Origin: an uncultured Oxalicibacterium sp. | GTDB lineage: Bacteria; Pseudomonadota; Gammaproteobacteria; Burkholderiales; Burkholderiaceae_D | Assembly (NCBI RefSeq): GCF_913776015.1 | Contig: NZ_CAJYMD010000001.1 | Span: 1 to 64,000, forward strand | Length of the DNA stretch: 64,000 bases | Direction of reading: 5' to 3' | Shown: piece after piece, positions 36,077-49,015 of the stretch | How the letters are laid out: each line of letters begins with the position of its first letter | Position numbering within the stretch: the first letter of the stretch is position 1 | Notes under the pieces: generated by a model | Databases searched by the model: none | Seen by the model: only the letters and a program-made list of their open reading frames with translations | Told to the model about the DNA's origin: nothing | Made by a program: the position numbers and the translations under genes

Positions 36077-37009
36077 ATGGCAGATCTGCTGCAAAAATTT
36101 CTGTTCGAAGACAGCGCCGTGCGCGGCGAACTGGTGGATGTATCGGCCACCTGGCAACACATTCAACAGCACCGCGACTACCCGCCTGCCGTCAAGACCG
36201 TCCTTGGCGAAATGGTCGCAGCCGCCGCCCTGCTGTCGGCCAATCTCAAGTTCAATGGCGTGATCGTCATGCAGATTCATGGCGACGGCCCGGTACGCCT
36301 GCTCGTCGTCGAATGTGATTCCGATCTGAATCTGCGCGCCACCGCCAAACTCGCGGAAGGCGTGAGCGTGGCTGACGATGCCAGCCTTACCGATCTCGTC
36401 AATGCACACGGCGAAGGTCGCTTCGTTATTACACTCGATCCGAAAGACAAACTGCCGGGCCAGCAAGCCTATCAAGGCATCGTGCCGCTGAGCGGTGAAT
36501 CGGTCGCCATCGTCATCGAAAACTACATGCTGCGTTCGGAACAGCTCGACACCAAGCTCTGGCTGGCAGCCGACGATCACGTAGCACGCGGCCTGCTGCT
36601 GCAAAAACTGCCACGTGAAGGCGGCACGTCCGACACGCAAGGTGATTCCGACGATCTCGCTACCTGGGAACGCAGTGTCATGCTGGCGCAAACGCTGCGA
36701 CGCGAGGAATTGCTGAGTACCGATATCGAAACGCTGATGCGCCGCCTGTTCTGGGAAGAAACCATTCGCGTCTTCGATCCTCGTCATCCGCAATTCCAAT
36801 GCTCATGCACGCGCGACAAGGTTGGTGCCATGCTGAAAATGCTGGGTGAAGAGGAAGTGGCATCAGCCGTTGAAGAACTCGGCAAGCTCGAAATCGATTG
36901 CGACTTCTGCGGGCAGCATTACGAATTCGACCGTGTCGATTGCGCGCAACTGTTTGTCGATGCCTCGCCAGTGGAAACGATGTTGCCAGCGAACGAGCAA
37001 CGGCATTAA
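36077..37009 (+). CDS. hslO: Redox-regulated chaperone Hsp33
   Basis: A 310-residue holdase active under oxidative stress. The C-terminal zinc site has the four cysteines FQCSCTRDK and DCDFCGQHY (Cys-x-Cys, then Cys-x-x-Cys), which become disulfides on activation. The N-terminal substrate-binding domain starts ADLLQKFLFEDSAVRGELV. GGATAACC precedes the ATG; translation is coupled to the gamma-CA gene. A terminator lies about 150 bases downstream. Confidence 0.95.
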   Translation: MADLLQKFLFEDSAVRGELVDVSATWQHIQQHRDYPPAVKTVLGEMVAAAALLSANLKFNGVIVMQIHGDGPVRLLVVECDSDLNLRATAKLAEGVSVADDASLTDLVNAHGEGRFVITLDPKDKLPGQQAYQGIVPLSGESVAIVIENYMLRSEQLDTKLWLAADDHVARGLLLQKLPREGGTSDTQGDSDDLATWERSVMLAQTLRREELLSTDIETLMRRLFWEETIRVFDPRHPQFQCSCTRDKVGAMLKMLGEEEVASAVEELGKLEIDCDFCGQHYEFDRVDCAQLFVDASPVETMLPANEQRH

Positions 37010-37165
37010 AAGCACAGCGCCGCCACAATCACCTGATTGTTGTCGTGGCTCCAGGTAGTCAAATGTATAGCCTACTTGCACAACCTGCCCTGCCCACCGT
37101 ATAGCCAGCATGACGAGCTACGTTGGCTTGCGCATCTGCCACCTCACTTACTCATTTGGCAGACA

Positions 37166-37194
37166 AAAAAAAACGCGCCCTGGGCGCGTTTTTT
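37166..37194. terminator. Bidirectional terminator between hslO and ftsB
   Basis: AACGCGCCC faces GGGCGCGTT with a two-base TG loop, in a run of A on the left and T on the right. Serves hslO (plus) and the eno-ftsB transcript (minus) that converge here; the ftsB stop is at its edge. Confidence 0.88.
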
Positions 37195-37531
37195 AATTCT
37201 TCTTTTCCTTTTTCGGTTCAACTGGCGGCGGTGGAATTGCCACGAAAGTCGAACGCTTGTTCGGATCAATGACCTGCACGAACACTTCGTTCTCCTTGAT
37301 CATACCGAGCTCGAAACGCGCACGTTCCTCGACGGCACCCGTGCCATCCTTCAAATCCTGCACTTCGGAACCTAGCTTGGCATTGCGTGCGCGCAGTTCA
37401 TCGTTCTTCTTGCGCGCATCCTGCACTTGATGATCGAGATCCCACACACGCAGCCAACCGCCCTTTCCCAGCCAGAGCGGGTACTGGATCAACACCACCA
37501 GAAATGCAAGGCTGAGAATGATCAGGCGCAT
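37193..37531 (-). CDS. ftsB: Cell division protein FtsB
   Basis: A 112-residue bitopic divisome protein: short cytoplasmic end, one membrane span ([20 protein letters not shown]), then a coiled coil ([32 protein letters not shown]) and a periplasmic part ending in a Pro/Lys-rich tail. It links FtsQ and FtsL. Position directly after eno, 73 bases away, is conserved in beta- and gammaproteobacteria. Confidence 0.92.
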   Translation of the reverse strand: MRLIILSLAFLVVLIQYPLWLGKGGWLRVWDLDHQVQDARKKNDELRARNAKLGSEVQDLKDGTGAVEERARFELGMIKENEVFVQVIDPNKRSTFVAIPPPPVEPKKEKKN

Positions 37532-37604
37532 CGCAAAAAGACAAACATAAACTACCGACTGTGAACAAAAGATCGGCCATGCAATTGCATGGCCGATCGT
37601 ACGA

Positions 37605-38888
<1,284 letters not shown>

Positions 38889-38944
38889 CTATTTTTCTCC
38901 TGATCTCAGATTTTTTACTGTATTTGCGCGTCGTCGCGATTGGT

Positions 38945-40624
<1,680 letters not shown>

Positions 40625-40628
40625 TCAA

Positions 40629-40634
40629 ATTATA
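40629..40634 (-). promoter_or_regulatory. Candidate -10 box for pyrG
   Basis: GGGTATAATTTG on the minus strand, 37 bases before the pyrG ATG. No strong -35. Confidence 0.45.
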
Positions 40635-40702
40635 CCCCAAATGGGTACGACTCTTTGAGCTTCATCCGGCAAAATTTGCAGCGCGTTGCATGCGGACCGA
40701 CA

Positions 40703-43120
40703 TCATCGCCCGTACCAGTAACGTGCATGCTCGCGTCGATACTCGCCAACCGTCATTGTGTCTTCGAAACGAATGGTGATCGCACCCGATATATCATTGC
40801 GCAGGCGCGCAATGCCGAGTTCGCCGTATCGATCATAAATTTCCTGTTTGGGATGCCGGTAGCGATTGCGATAACCGACCTGAAAGAGCGCGAGTTGCGG
40901 ATCCACCGTGCGCAGGAACGGCAGCGTCGAAGACGTCCCGCTGCCGTGATGGGGTGCCAGCAAGACAGCGGCACGCAAGTCTTCGCCATACGTTCGCACC
41001 AGCAAGGCCTCCTGCTGCGCCTCGATATCGCCAGTCAACAGGATGGCGCGATTTCCCTGCGTGATCTTGAGCGTGCAACTGCGCGCATTGGGCTTCCAGC
41101 GCTCGCTGTCGTGAAATTCCGCAGAGGGATGCAGCATTTCAAAGAGAATGCCATCCCATTCCCAGCGCTGCCCGGCCTCGCAACGGCGATGCCCTGGCGC
41201 GGCCTGCACAATCGTATGTGTTTGCGGCAATGAAGAAGCAGTCCAACCGACCTGCATTTCCCTGAAAATCGACATCGCGCCACCTGCATGATCGGTGTCG
41301 CTATGGGTGATGATCACACCATCCAGCCGATGAATACCTCTCGCGCGCAAGTACGGCAACACCACGCGATTACCGCCATCGGCTTCAGGCGAATATGCCG
41401 GGCCGGTATCGTACAGCAGGCGATGATGTCGGGTTTCGATCAACAAAGCCATGCCCTGCCCCACATCGAATGCAGTCACCCACAGCGTGCCATCACGTGG
41501 CTGTTGCGGCGCATGGAAAGCCAGCGGCAGCCAGCAGAACAGGCCGAGGTAACGCATGGGCCAACCTCGGGGTGCCAGCAACCAGAGCGTTCCCAGCATC
41601 GCCAGAGCAAACATCCACCATGTTGGAATCGGTACGGTCCAGACCGATAACGGCATGGCACTGAACCAGCCCAGCAAGCCCGCCATCGCTGCAATCAATC
41701 CATGCGCCAACCAGAGAAAACCATCGGAAAGCGGTGCCGGCAATACGCTGCCGACAAGCGACAAGGGCGTCACCAGAAAACTGACGAGCGGAATCGCAAT
41801 CGCATTGGCAAGCGGACTGATCAGCGATGCCTGGCCGAACAGCAGCACGGTCAGCGGCACCAAACCCAGCGTGACGGCATATTGCGTGCGCACCGCGGTT
41901 TCCAGCACAGTCTGCCAATGTGGTCGGCCATGTTCACCCTGCGTCCGCGCGCGACCGACGCTGGCATACAGGATGACTGCCACCGCGCCAAACGACAGCC
42001 AGAATCCCGGTGCCATCACGGCCCACGGATCCATCAGCACCACCGCCGCCAACGCCAGACACAGTACATGCGACACATTCGTCAGCCTGCCGAACCACAT
42101 TGCAGCGGCGACGACCAGCAACATGCACAGCGTGCGTTGCGCCGGCACACCGGAACCCGCCAGCAACACATATACGAATGCAGCAAACGCACCGGCAATC
42201 GCCGCGGCTTTCTGCGCTGGCAGCAGCAGTGGCAACGAGGCAGATGTAAAGAACGAACGCCGCCACAGAAAAAGCACGCATTGCGCAAACAGGGCGGCAA
42301 CCATCGTGATATGCAAGCCTGAAATCGAGACCAGATGCGATACACCTGTGCGATTGAAAATGGTCCAGTCTTCCTGACTGATGGCGCGCTGGTCGCCCAC
42401 CACCAGTGCCACGATGACGCCCGCGTAGGGTTGCCCCTGCAAGGAGCGCTGGATGCGATCGCGCAGATAGCCGCGCGCACGCTCCACCGCGTGACCAAAG
42501 CCGGGGACAAAATCTGCCAGTCGTTCATTCTTTACCGATGAGCGCTGATCGGGACGCACGTAGCCAGTCGCCCTGATGTGCTGCTCAAGCAACCAACGTT
42601 CGTAATCGAAACCGTAAGGATTGGCATTGCCGTGCGGCCGACGCAAGCGCACTGTCAAGCGCCAGCGTTCGCCGGCGTGCACTGCACCAACCTGCTGCCA
42701 TTCATCTGGATTGAATGCCGAATACCAAGATAACGCCAGTGTTGCCGGCACGACGGGCATGACACCATCGACCGGCACTACCTCTTCTACCGCAAACTGG
42801 AAGCGCACACCACGCTCGAAATAATTGGGCAAGCTGTCAACGGTGCCGATGAGGGTGACATCGCGCCCTTCCCACTCGTGCGGCAATTCCTCGGCCAGAT
42901 ACCAGTGTGCAAACAATGCGGCCCAGACGAAACCCGTCAGAAGACCGGCCTGCGCGGCAAGCAACATGCGCAGGCGCGGACGGGCAAGCGCACGTCGCCA
43001 TGACGCGAACAAAAGAAGGATTAGCGCGCCAAGCGCCGCGAGAAGAATGAAGGAAGGGAGCGCAGCCTGTTGCTGCAACAGCCAAGCACCGACAACCAAG
43101 CCGATGATCGCGCTGCGCAT
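40703..43120 (-). CDS. comEC: DNA uptake channel protein ComEC/Rec2
   Basis: An 805-residue polytopic membrane protein that carries transforming single-stranded DNA into the cytoplasm. N-terminal helices and an OB-like region, the central Competence domain (GVIVALVVGDQRAISQEDWTIF, HLVSISGLHITMVAA), more membrane segments, then a C-terminal metallo-beta-lactamase-like domain with VIITHSDTDHAGG and LLAPHHGSGTS. Suggests natural competence potential, though other uptake genes are not in the window. It follows tatD after about seven bases. Confidence 0.92.
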   Translation of the reverse strand: MRSAIIGLVVGAWLLQQQAALPSFILLAALGALILLLFASWRRALARPRLRMLLAAQAGLLTGFVWAALFAHWYLAEELPHEWEGRDVTLIGTVDSLPNYFERGVRFQFAVEEVVPVDGVMPVVPATLALSWYSAFNPDEWQQVGAVHAGERWRLTVRLRRPHGNANPYGFDYERWLLEQHIRATGYVRPDQRSSVKNERLADFVPGFGHAVERARGYLRDRIQRSLQGQPYAGVIVALVVGDQRAISQEDWTIFNRTGVSHLVSISGLHITMVAALFAQCVLFLWRRSFFTSASLPLLLPAQKAAAIAGAFAAFVYVLLAGSGVPAQRTLCMLLVVAAAMWFGRLTNVSHVLCLALAAVVLMDPWAVMAPGFWLSFGAVAVILYASVGRARTQGEHGRPHWQTVLETAVRTQYAVTLGLVPLTVLLFGQASLISPLANAIAIPLVSFLVTPLSLVGSVLPAPLSDGFLWLAHGLIAAMAGLLGWFSAMPLSVWTVPIPTWWMFALAMLGTLWLLAPRGWPMRYLGLFCWLPLAFHAPQQPRDGTLWVTAFDVGQGMALLIETRHHRLLYDTGPAYSPEADGGNRVVLPYLRARGIHRLDGVIITHSDTDHAGGAMSIFREMQVGWTASSLPQTHTIVQAAPGHRRCEAGQRWEWDGILFEMLHPSAEFHDSERWKPNARSCTLKITQGNRAILLTGDIEAQQEALLVRTYGEDLRAAVLLAPHHGSGTSSTLPFLRTVDPQLALFQVGYRNRYRHPKQEIYDRYGELGIARLRNDISGAITIRFEDTMTVGEYRREHARYWYGR

Positions 43121-43126
43121 GCGTTG

Positions 43127-43924
43127 TCAGAGCAAGGCTTGCAGGCGCGGCATGACCGCACGTGCATTGTCGGAAGTGCGCCGGGCAATGACAGCGGAGT
43201 CTTCTCCACGCAATTCGGCCAGCGTCTCGCCAATCCGCGGCAATTGCTCAGGACTGTTGCGTTGCGGATGTAGCCAGGCTGGCGAAATATCCGGTGCATC
43301 GGTTTCCAGAACGATGCTTTCCAGCGGCAAGTCGGTAGCGAGACGGCGTATCTGCAAGGCACGCGTGAACGTCATCGCGCCACCGAAACCAAGTTTGAAG
43401 CCGAGATCGATAAATACTTGCGCCTGCTGAAAACTGCCGTTGAAAGCGTGCGCGATGCCGCCGACCACCTTGATGCGCCGCAATTGCTTGAGAATCTGGT
43501 CCTGCGACCGACGCACGTGCAGCAGCACAGGCAAATCGAAATCGCGTGCGATCTTCAATTGTTCGATGTAAAAATGCTCCTGCTTGTCGCGCATGGCCGG
43601 CTCGGTCAGCAAGGGAACAAAGAAATCGAGACCGATCTCGCCTATCGCCACGAAACGCGGATCGGCCATTGCCTGCGCCACGCACTCGCGCAAGACCTGC
43701 AGATCGCTTTCTTGTGCCTGCGGCACGTAAATAGGATGTATGCCCAACGCATAACTGCAATTCGCATGCGCATGTGCCAGACGAGCCACCTCATCGAAAT
43801 TGCCGCGTTCAACCGCGGGAATAACGATCATGCCAACCTGCCGGATCGCCGCCGCACGCGCCACCTCGTCTGCCTGACTGGCAAACTCCGCTGCATCCAG
43901 ATGACAGTGCGTATCGATCCACAT
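43127..43924 (-). CDS. TatD family DNase
   Basis: A 265-residue TIM-barrel metal-dependent deoxyribonuclease of the TatD/YcfH group. Metal motifs: MWIDTHCHLDAAEF, AIGEIGLDFFVP, PVLLHVRRSQDQIL, IAHAFNGS and VLETDAPDISP. The ATG at 43924 matches the family start; an in-frame TTG two codons upstream is less likely. Stops next to the comEC start, so translationally coupled. Confidence 0.9.
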   Translation of the reverse strand: MWIDTHCHLDAAEFASQADEVARAAAIRQVGMIVIPAVERGNFDEVARLAHAHANCSYALGIHPIYVPQAQESDLQVLRECVAQAMADPRFVAIGEIGLDFFVPLLTEPAMRDKQEHFYIEQLKIARDFDLPVLLHVRRSQDQILKQLRRIKVVGGIAHAFNGSFQQAQVFIDLGFKLGFGGAMTFTRALQIRRLATDLPLESIVLETDAPDISPAWLHPQRNSPEQLPRIGETLAELRGEDSAVIARRTSDNARAVMPRLQALL

Positions 43925-44041
43925 AATCAATCAGACAGTGAAATAAAAGTTCGAAGTCATGCGTTGTGGAGGAAACATCCAATCACTTGATAACTGATGA
44001 AAACGCAAATCAGGATCACAACATCTTGTGAACTCGATTAC

Positions 44042-44755
44042 TCAGCTCACCAGACTATCGGATGTCTTTGGCTCTTCATACAGCTGCAAACCCTGATCCG
44101 ACAAGCGCAATATGCGGTCGCAGTGCGTCGCCAATTCCACATCGTGCGTGACAATGACGAAGGCCGTTCCCAGCGACTGCGAAAGTTCCAGCATCAGATC
44201 GAAGGTCTTTTGTGCCGTATGCCGATCAAGATTGCCAGTAGGCTCGTCAGCCAGTACGCAGGCAGGTTGCGTTACCAGTGCACGCGCCAGTGCCGTGCGC
44301 TGACGCTCGCCGCCCGATAGTTCGCCCGGCACGTGCGTCACACGATGCTCCAGCCCGACGCGCGCCAGCATCGCACGCGCCACCTTGTGCGCTTGATCGC
44401 GCGGCACACGACGAATCATGAGCGGCATAGCGACATTGTCGAGAGCCGTGAATTCCGGCAGAAGATGGTGGAATTGATAGACAAACCCGAGCGACTGGTT
44501 GCGTAATGTGCCTCGGCGTTTTTCGTCGAGACTCGCAAAATCCTCACCCAGCAAATGTACGGAACCCGCAGTCGGCACATCGAGCCCGCCGAGCAGATGC
44601 AGCAGCGTCGATTTGCCGGAGCCCGAGGCGCCGATGATCGCCACACGCTCGCCTCTGACCACATCCAGATCGATACCTTTCAGCACATCGACCGCGTATT
44701 TGCCTTGGGTGAAAGTCTTGGCCAGATTGCGGCAGGACAGAACAGAATTACTCAT
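44042..44755 (-). CDS. lolD: Lipoprotein-releasing ABC transporter ATPase LolD
   Basis: ATPase of the LolCDE complex that extracts lipoproteins from the inner membrane for LolA. The 237-residue protein has Walker [11 protein letters not shown]-loop region [11 protein letters not shown], signature [15 protein letters not shown] and Walker [12 protein letters not shown], and the H-loop IVTHD. The ATG at 44755 overlaps the lolC/E stop by eight bases. The frame opens further to 44857, but that part is not family-like. Confidence 0.95.
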   Translation of the reverse strand: MSNSVLSCRNLAKTFTQGKYAVDVLKGIDLDVVRGERVAIIGASGSGKSTLLHLLGGLDVPTAGSVHLLGEDFASLDEKRRGTLRNQSLGFVYQFHHLLPEFTALDNVAMPLMIRRVPRDQAHKVARAMLARVGLEHRVTHVPGELSGGERQRTALARALVTQPACVLADEPTGNLDRHTAQKTFDLMLELSQSLGTAFVIVTHDVELATHCDRILRLSDQGLQLYEEPKTSDSLVS

Positions 44756-46013
44756 AGCGCAAAGCCTCCGCAGGTTTGACGCGGGCAGCTGCCCAGCTTG
44801 GATAGAGCGTAGCCAGGAAGGCCAGCACCACAGCGATACCGCCGATGGTCCAGACATCCGGCCAGCGCAAATCGGATGGCAGCTCGCTGATCAGGTACAC
44901 ATCCTTGGGCAGGAACTGCACCTGGAACACGCTTTCGATGAACGGCACGATCACGTCGATATTCAGTGCCACCAGCACGCCCCCGGCGACACCAACTGCC
45001 GTGCCTATCAAACCAACCAGCGCTCCCTGAATCATGAAAATCTTCATGATCGATGCTGGCGACGCACCCAGCGTGCGCAAGATGGCGATATCGGCCTGCT
45101 TGTCCGTCACCGTCATAACCAGCGTGGAAACCAGATTGAATGCGGCCACAGCAATGATCAACGTCAGGATCAGCGACATCATGCGCTTTTCAGTCTGCAC
45201 GGCAGCGAACCAGTTTCGGTTCTGTCGCGACCAGTCACGAATCAGCAGATCGCCGCTGAGATGCCGTGCCAGATCCATCGCCACCTGGGGCGCACGCTGC
45301 ATATCGGTGATCTTCAGGCGCAAGCCCGATGGCGCAGCGAGGCGGAACATCGTCATCGCATCCTGAATATGAATGAACGCCATCGACGAGTCGTATTCGA
45401 AATGGCCGGAATCGAACACGCCGACCACGGTGAACTGCTTGAGGCGCGGAATCACGCCGGCGGGCGTCACTTGCCCCTGCGGCGCGATCATGGTGACTTT
45501 TTCCCCCATGTAGACATGCATGGCACGCGCCAGCTCGCTACCGAGCACGATGCCGAATTCGCCGGGGCGCAGATTGTCGAGACTGCCTTGCTTGACGTGC
45601 TTGGCCACATCCGACACACGCGGCTCCTGATCGGGCAGCACGCCGCGAATCATGACGCCGCGCAAGGTATCGTCACGGGTCATCATCGCCTGCGAATCGA
45701 CGTAGGGTGCGGTGCCGATCACCTCGGTATTGGCACTGACTTCCTCTGCCGTTTTCTGCCAGTCGGGCAAGGAACCGCCGGGTTCGAACACTTCGATATG
45801 CGACAGCACGGACAGCATGCGATCGCGCACATCTTTCTGAAAACCGTTCATGACCGACAGCACGATGATCAGTGCCGCCACACCGACGGCAATGCCGGCC
45901 ATCGAAATCAGGGAAATGAAGGAAATGAAGCTGTTGCGACCGCTGCGCTTGCCGGCACGCGTGTAGCGCACGCCGATCAGCCATTCGAACGATAGATTTT
46001 TTATGATGCTCAA
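44748..46013 (-). CDS. lolC: Lipoprotein-releasing ABC transporter permease LolC/E
   Basis: Inner-membrane permease of the Lol complex: 421 residues with an N-terminal membrane span, a large periplasmic domain and three C-terminal membrane spans. It opens [19 protein letters not shown] and [27 protein letters not shown]. No ATG lies at the right place; I use TTG at 46013, because GGAG stands six bases before it and the length then fits the family. The open frame continues to 46463 through a region without family similarity. Only one such permease is present, so it may serve as the single LolC/E-type subunit, or a second copy lies elsewhere. Overlaps lolD. Confidence 0.9.
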   Translation of the reverse strand: MSIIKNLSFEWLIGVRYTRAGKRSGRNSFISFISLISMAGIAVGVAALIIVLSVMNGFQKDVRDRMLSVLSHIEVFEPGGSLPDWQKTAEEVSANTEVIGTAPYVDSQAMMTRDDTLRGVMIRGVLPDQEPRVSDVAKHVKQGSLDNLRPGEFGIVLGSELARAMHVYMGEKVTMIAPQGQVTPAGVIPRLKQFTVVGVFDSGHFEYDSSMAFIHIQDAMTMFRLAAPSGLRLKITDMQRAPQVAMDLARHLSGDLLIRDWSRQNRNWFAAVQTEKRMMSLILTLIIAVAAFNLVSTLVMTVTDKQADIAILRTLGASPASIMKIFMIQGALVGLIGTAVGVAGGVLVALNIDVIVPFIESVFQVQFLPKDVYLISELPSDLRWPDVWTIGGIAVVLAFLATLYPSWAAARVKPAEALRYE

Positions 46014-46198
46014 AAAAGACTCCAGTTTGCAGCACGTTTTTTTCTGCCCGGGGCAAGCAGGTTGCCCGGCAGTGTGCCATATATTGCACGGCGGCAGCAA
46101 AGCCGTCCCTCCCATGAATGCATGAAACTGCAATGCGCTGGAATGGACTGCCGGCGCGCGATTCCGTTCCCTGCCGCCCGCATGCGCGGCAATTGACC

Positions 46199-46204
46199 TA
46201 CAAT
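46199..46204 (+). promoter_or_regulatory. -10-like box immediately upstream of the RpfE-type gene
   Basis: TACAAT is followed by CGCGGC and the ATG at 46211, the same spacing as at the roxA-like gene; transcription would begin at the start codon. Confidence 0.42.
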
Positions 46205-46210
46205 CGCGGC

Positions 46211-47272
46211 ATGAATCGCCTCGACCTGCTTTTACCCTTTTCCCTGACACCGCCCGAACTCGCGCGCGACCTGCAGCGCGAACTGCACACGCCCTCGCTG
46301 GCCATGCTGCTCGGACGCGGCAAACGCGTCGGCGAACATGCGAGCGACGAATTCGCCCGCGCGCTGCCGCACGAATACTGGCTGCTCGGGCAACGGTTCG
46401 GGCAAGAGACGCCGCATGGCAACAGCGGCCATCTGCCGCTCGCCACGCATCTGGCAAAGGCAAAGGGAATCACGCTGGAAGCAGGCTTCTGGTTCATCCT
46501 GCAGCCTTTCCATTTGCACGTGGCGCGCGACCATCTGGTGCTGACCGATCCGCGCCAGTTAAAAATCAGCGAGGACGAATCGCACATTTTGTTCGATACG
46601 GCCCAAAGCCTGTTTGCCGAAGTCGGCAAAACCCTGCTGTATGCCGACGCCGGTCTGTGGCTGCTGCACGCCGATGACTGGCACGAACTGCAAACCGCCT
46701 CGCCCGATGCAGCCTGCGGCCACAATGTCGATATCTGGATGGCACAAGGTGAACGCGCACGTGACTGGCGGCGCTTGCAAAACGAAGTCCAGATGCACTG
46801 GCACAACCATGCCATCAACGACGAACGTGCTGCGCGCGGTCAGAAACCGATCAATTCCGTCTGGCTGTGGGGTGGCGCAGCAACAGAAGATGTCGATACC
46901 CGGCGTTTCGATGTGATTCATACCAGTTCGAATGCGGGCTCGGCAGCCACAAACGGTTTGCTCGCGAGCCTGCAAGCGCATCAGGCCTCCGGCGTCGATG
47001 CCCTGCTTGCCAGTACGACGGCACGCCCGCTCCTGCTGCTGGATGATCTCACCGAAACGATACTCGCCGAAGACTGGGCCGAATGGATTGCCCGCCTGAA
47101 TGCGATGGAAACACAGTGGTTCGCGCCGCTACTGGAAGCGCTCCGCACGGGAAGGATTCGCCAATTCGGCATCACGCTCGGCCACCACGCCGCACTCAGG
47201 CACATTGACGTCAGCGCCAGCTCTCTGCGCAAATTCTGGAAAAAACCTTCTCTGTCCGTACTCGCAGCATGA
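46211..47272 (+). CDS. RpfE-type conserved protein
   Basis: A 353-residue protein matching the putative regulatory protein found immediately upstream of recJ in betaproteobacteria and xanthomonads (often called RpfE-like). Segments: MNRLDLLLPFSLTPPELARDL, ALPHEYWLLGQRFG, HWHNHAINDERAARGQKPINSVWLWGGA. No catalytic motif or transmembrane segment recognised; function unknown. The stop overlaps the recJ start as ATGA, so the two are translated as a pair. No ribosome site before the ATG. Confidence 0.7.
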   Translation: MNRLDLLLPFSLTPPELARDLQRELHTPSLAMLLGRGKRVGEHASDEFARALPHEYWLLGQRFGQETPHGNSGHLPLATHLAKAKGITLEAGFWFILQPFHLHVARDHLVLTDPRQLKISEDESHILFDTAQSLFAEVGKTLLYADAGLWLLHADDWHELQTASPDAACGHNVDIWMAQGERARDWRRLQNEVQMHWHNHAINDERAARGQKPINSVWLWGGAATEDVDTRRFDVIHTSSNAGSAATNGLLASLQAHQASGVDALLASTTARPLLLLDDLTETILAEDWAEWIARLNAMETQWFAPLLEALRTGRIRQFGITLGHHAALRHIDVSASSLRKFWKKPSLSVLAA

Positions 47273-48963
47273 CCCGTATCGTCGTTCGCCCCTATTCCGC
47301 CAGCGATGCGGAACGCCTGCTGCAATCCGGCCTGCATCCCGTGATGGCACGCATCTTCGCCTCACGTGGCCTGCTCGATGCACGTGAACTGGTCAGTGAT
47401 CTGACGGCACTGATCCCGCCACCCGGCCTGCTGCATATCGACGCCGCCGCCGGCTATCTGGCCGATGCGATTGCCGCACATAAAAAAATGGTGATCGTCG
47501 CCGATTACGATTGCGACGGCGCGACTGCCTGCGCCGTCGGCTTGCGCGGCTTGCGGGCGCTCGGCGCAGAAATCGATTTCATCGTGCCCAATCGTTTTGA
47601 ATACGGCTACGGGCTGACACCCGAAATCGTCAAACTGGCGGTGCGCGAAAAATCGCCCGACATCATCGTCACAGTCGATAACGGCATCGCCAGCATCGAT
47701 GGCGTCGCCGAAGCCAACCGGCGCGGGATCGATGTCGTTGTTACCGACCATCATCTGCCAGGTGACAAGCTGCCGGCGGCACGCGTGATCGTCAATCCCA
47801 ACCAGCCGCACTGCGGCTTCCCGAGCAAGAATCTGGCGGGAGTCGGCGTCATGTTCTATGTGCTGCTGGCGTTACGGGCCGAAATGCGCAAGCGTGGCAT
47901 TTTCGATGCAAATACCCAGCCCAAGCTCGACAGCCTGCTGGATCTGGTGGCGCTCGGCACCGTGGCCGACGTCGTCAAGCTCGATGCCAACAACCGCATC
48001 CTCGTCGCGCAGGGCCTGAAGCGCATGCGCGCCGGCCGCATGCATGAAGGCATTGCCGCGCTGTTCCGTGCGGCTGGCCGTGAGGCGCGACGCGCGTCGC
48101 CGTTCGATCTGGGCTTCGCGCTCGGGCCGCGCTTGAATGCGGCCGGTCGTCTGGCCGACATGTCACTCGGTATTGAATGCCTGACGACCGACGATCCCGG
48201 GCGCGCCTGGGCCATCGCACAACAGCTCGATGAAATCAATCGCGAACGCCGCACCATCGAAGCCGACATGCAGGAAACCGCGCTGCATCTTCTCGACAGT
48301 TTCGATCCACAAAATAAAAGCACCATCAGCGTGTTCGATGCCGGCTGGCATCAGGGCGTGATCGGTATCGTCGCCTCGCGCCTGAAGGATCGTTTCTATC
48401 GCCCGACGATTACGTTTGCCGATGCCGGCAATGGCTGGATCAAGGGATCGGGACGCTCGATCGCAGGCTTCCATTTGCGTGATGCGCTCGATCTGGTGTC
48501 CAAACATGCGCCGACACTGATCGATAAATTCGGCGGCCATGCGATGGCAGCCGGTTTGACGATTCGTGCGGATGCCTTCGATGCGTTCTCGCAGGCTTTC
48601 GAGGCCGTCGGTAGCGAATGGCTGGACGACAACCAGCTCGAACGTGTGCTGGAAACCGATGGCTCGCTGGAATTACCCTACTTCAACACGCAATTCATCG
48701 ACATCATAAACAATCAGGTATGGGGCCAGGGCTTTGCGCCGCCTGTGTTCTGCGATGAATTCCGCGTCGTCAACCAGCGCATCCTCAAGGAGCGCCACCT
48801 GAAGCTGACACTGGAAAAAGACGGCCAGCAATTCGATGCGATCTGGTTCGGCAACAGCGACTCCCTGCCTAGCCACGCGCGCGTTGCCTACCGACTCGAT
48901 GCCAACGAATTCAATGGACGCACGCGCGTGCAGCTGTTGGTGGAACACGCCGAAGCCGCCTGA
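47269..48963 (+). CDS. recJ: Single-stranded-DNA-specific exonuclease RecJ
   Basis: 5'-3' exonuclease that acts in recombination and mismatch repair. The 564-residue protein has the DHH-family metal motifs VADYDCDGATACAV (about 75-88), TVDNGIASIDG, VVTDHHLPGDK and the DHHA1 segment GIVASRLKDRF and GGHAMAAGLTI near the C-terminus. The ATG overlaps the stop of the RpfE-type gene. Confidence 0.95.
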   Translation: MTRIVVRPYSASDAERLLQSGLHPVMARIFASRGLLDARELVSDLTALIPPPGLLHIDAAAGYLADAIAAHKKMVIVADYDCDGATACAVGLRGLRALGAEIDFIVPNRFEYGYGLTPEIVKLAVREKSPDIIVTVDNGIASIDGVAEANRRGIDVVVTDHHLPGDKLPAARVIVNPNQPHCGFPSKNLAGVGVMFYVLLALRAEMRKRGIFDANTQPKLDSLLDLVALGTVADVVKLDANNRILVAQGLKRMRAGRMHEGIAALFRAAGREARRASPFDLGFALGPRLNAAGRLADMSLGIECLTTDDPGRAWAIAQQLDEINRERRTIEADMQETALHLLDSFDPQNKSTISVFDAGWHQGVIGIVASRLKDRFYRPTITFADAGNGWIKGSGRSIAGFHLRDALDLVSKHAPTLIDKFGGHAMAAGLTIRADAFDAFSQAFEAVGSEWLDDNQLERVLETDGSLELPYFNTQFIDIINNQVWGQGFAPPVFCDEFRVVNQRILKERHLKLTLEKDGQQFDAIWFGNSDSLPSHARVAYRLDANEFNGRTRVQLLVEHAEAA

Positions 48964-49015
48964 AACTCCGGCATCACAGCCATCGCAAAGAAAACGATAC
49001 TGACAACAGCGAGCC

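Noticed and set aside
44499-45995. Open frame of about 498 codons on the plus strand
   Set aside because: It is the antisense shadow of lolD and lolC/E; His/Arg-rich with no domain.
46014-46463. Upstream extension of the lolC/E frame
   Set aside because: The extra 150 residues are Arg/Ala/Cys-rich and unlike the family, and they overlap the divergent RpfE-type start region.
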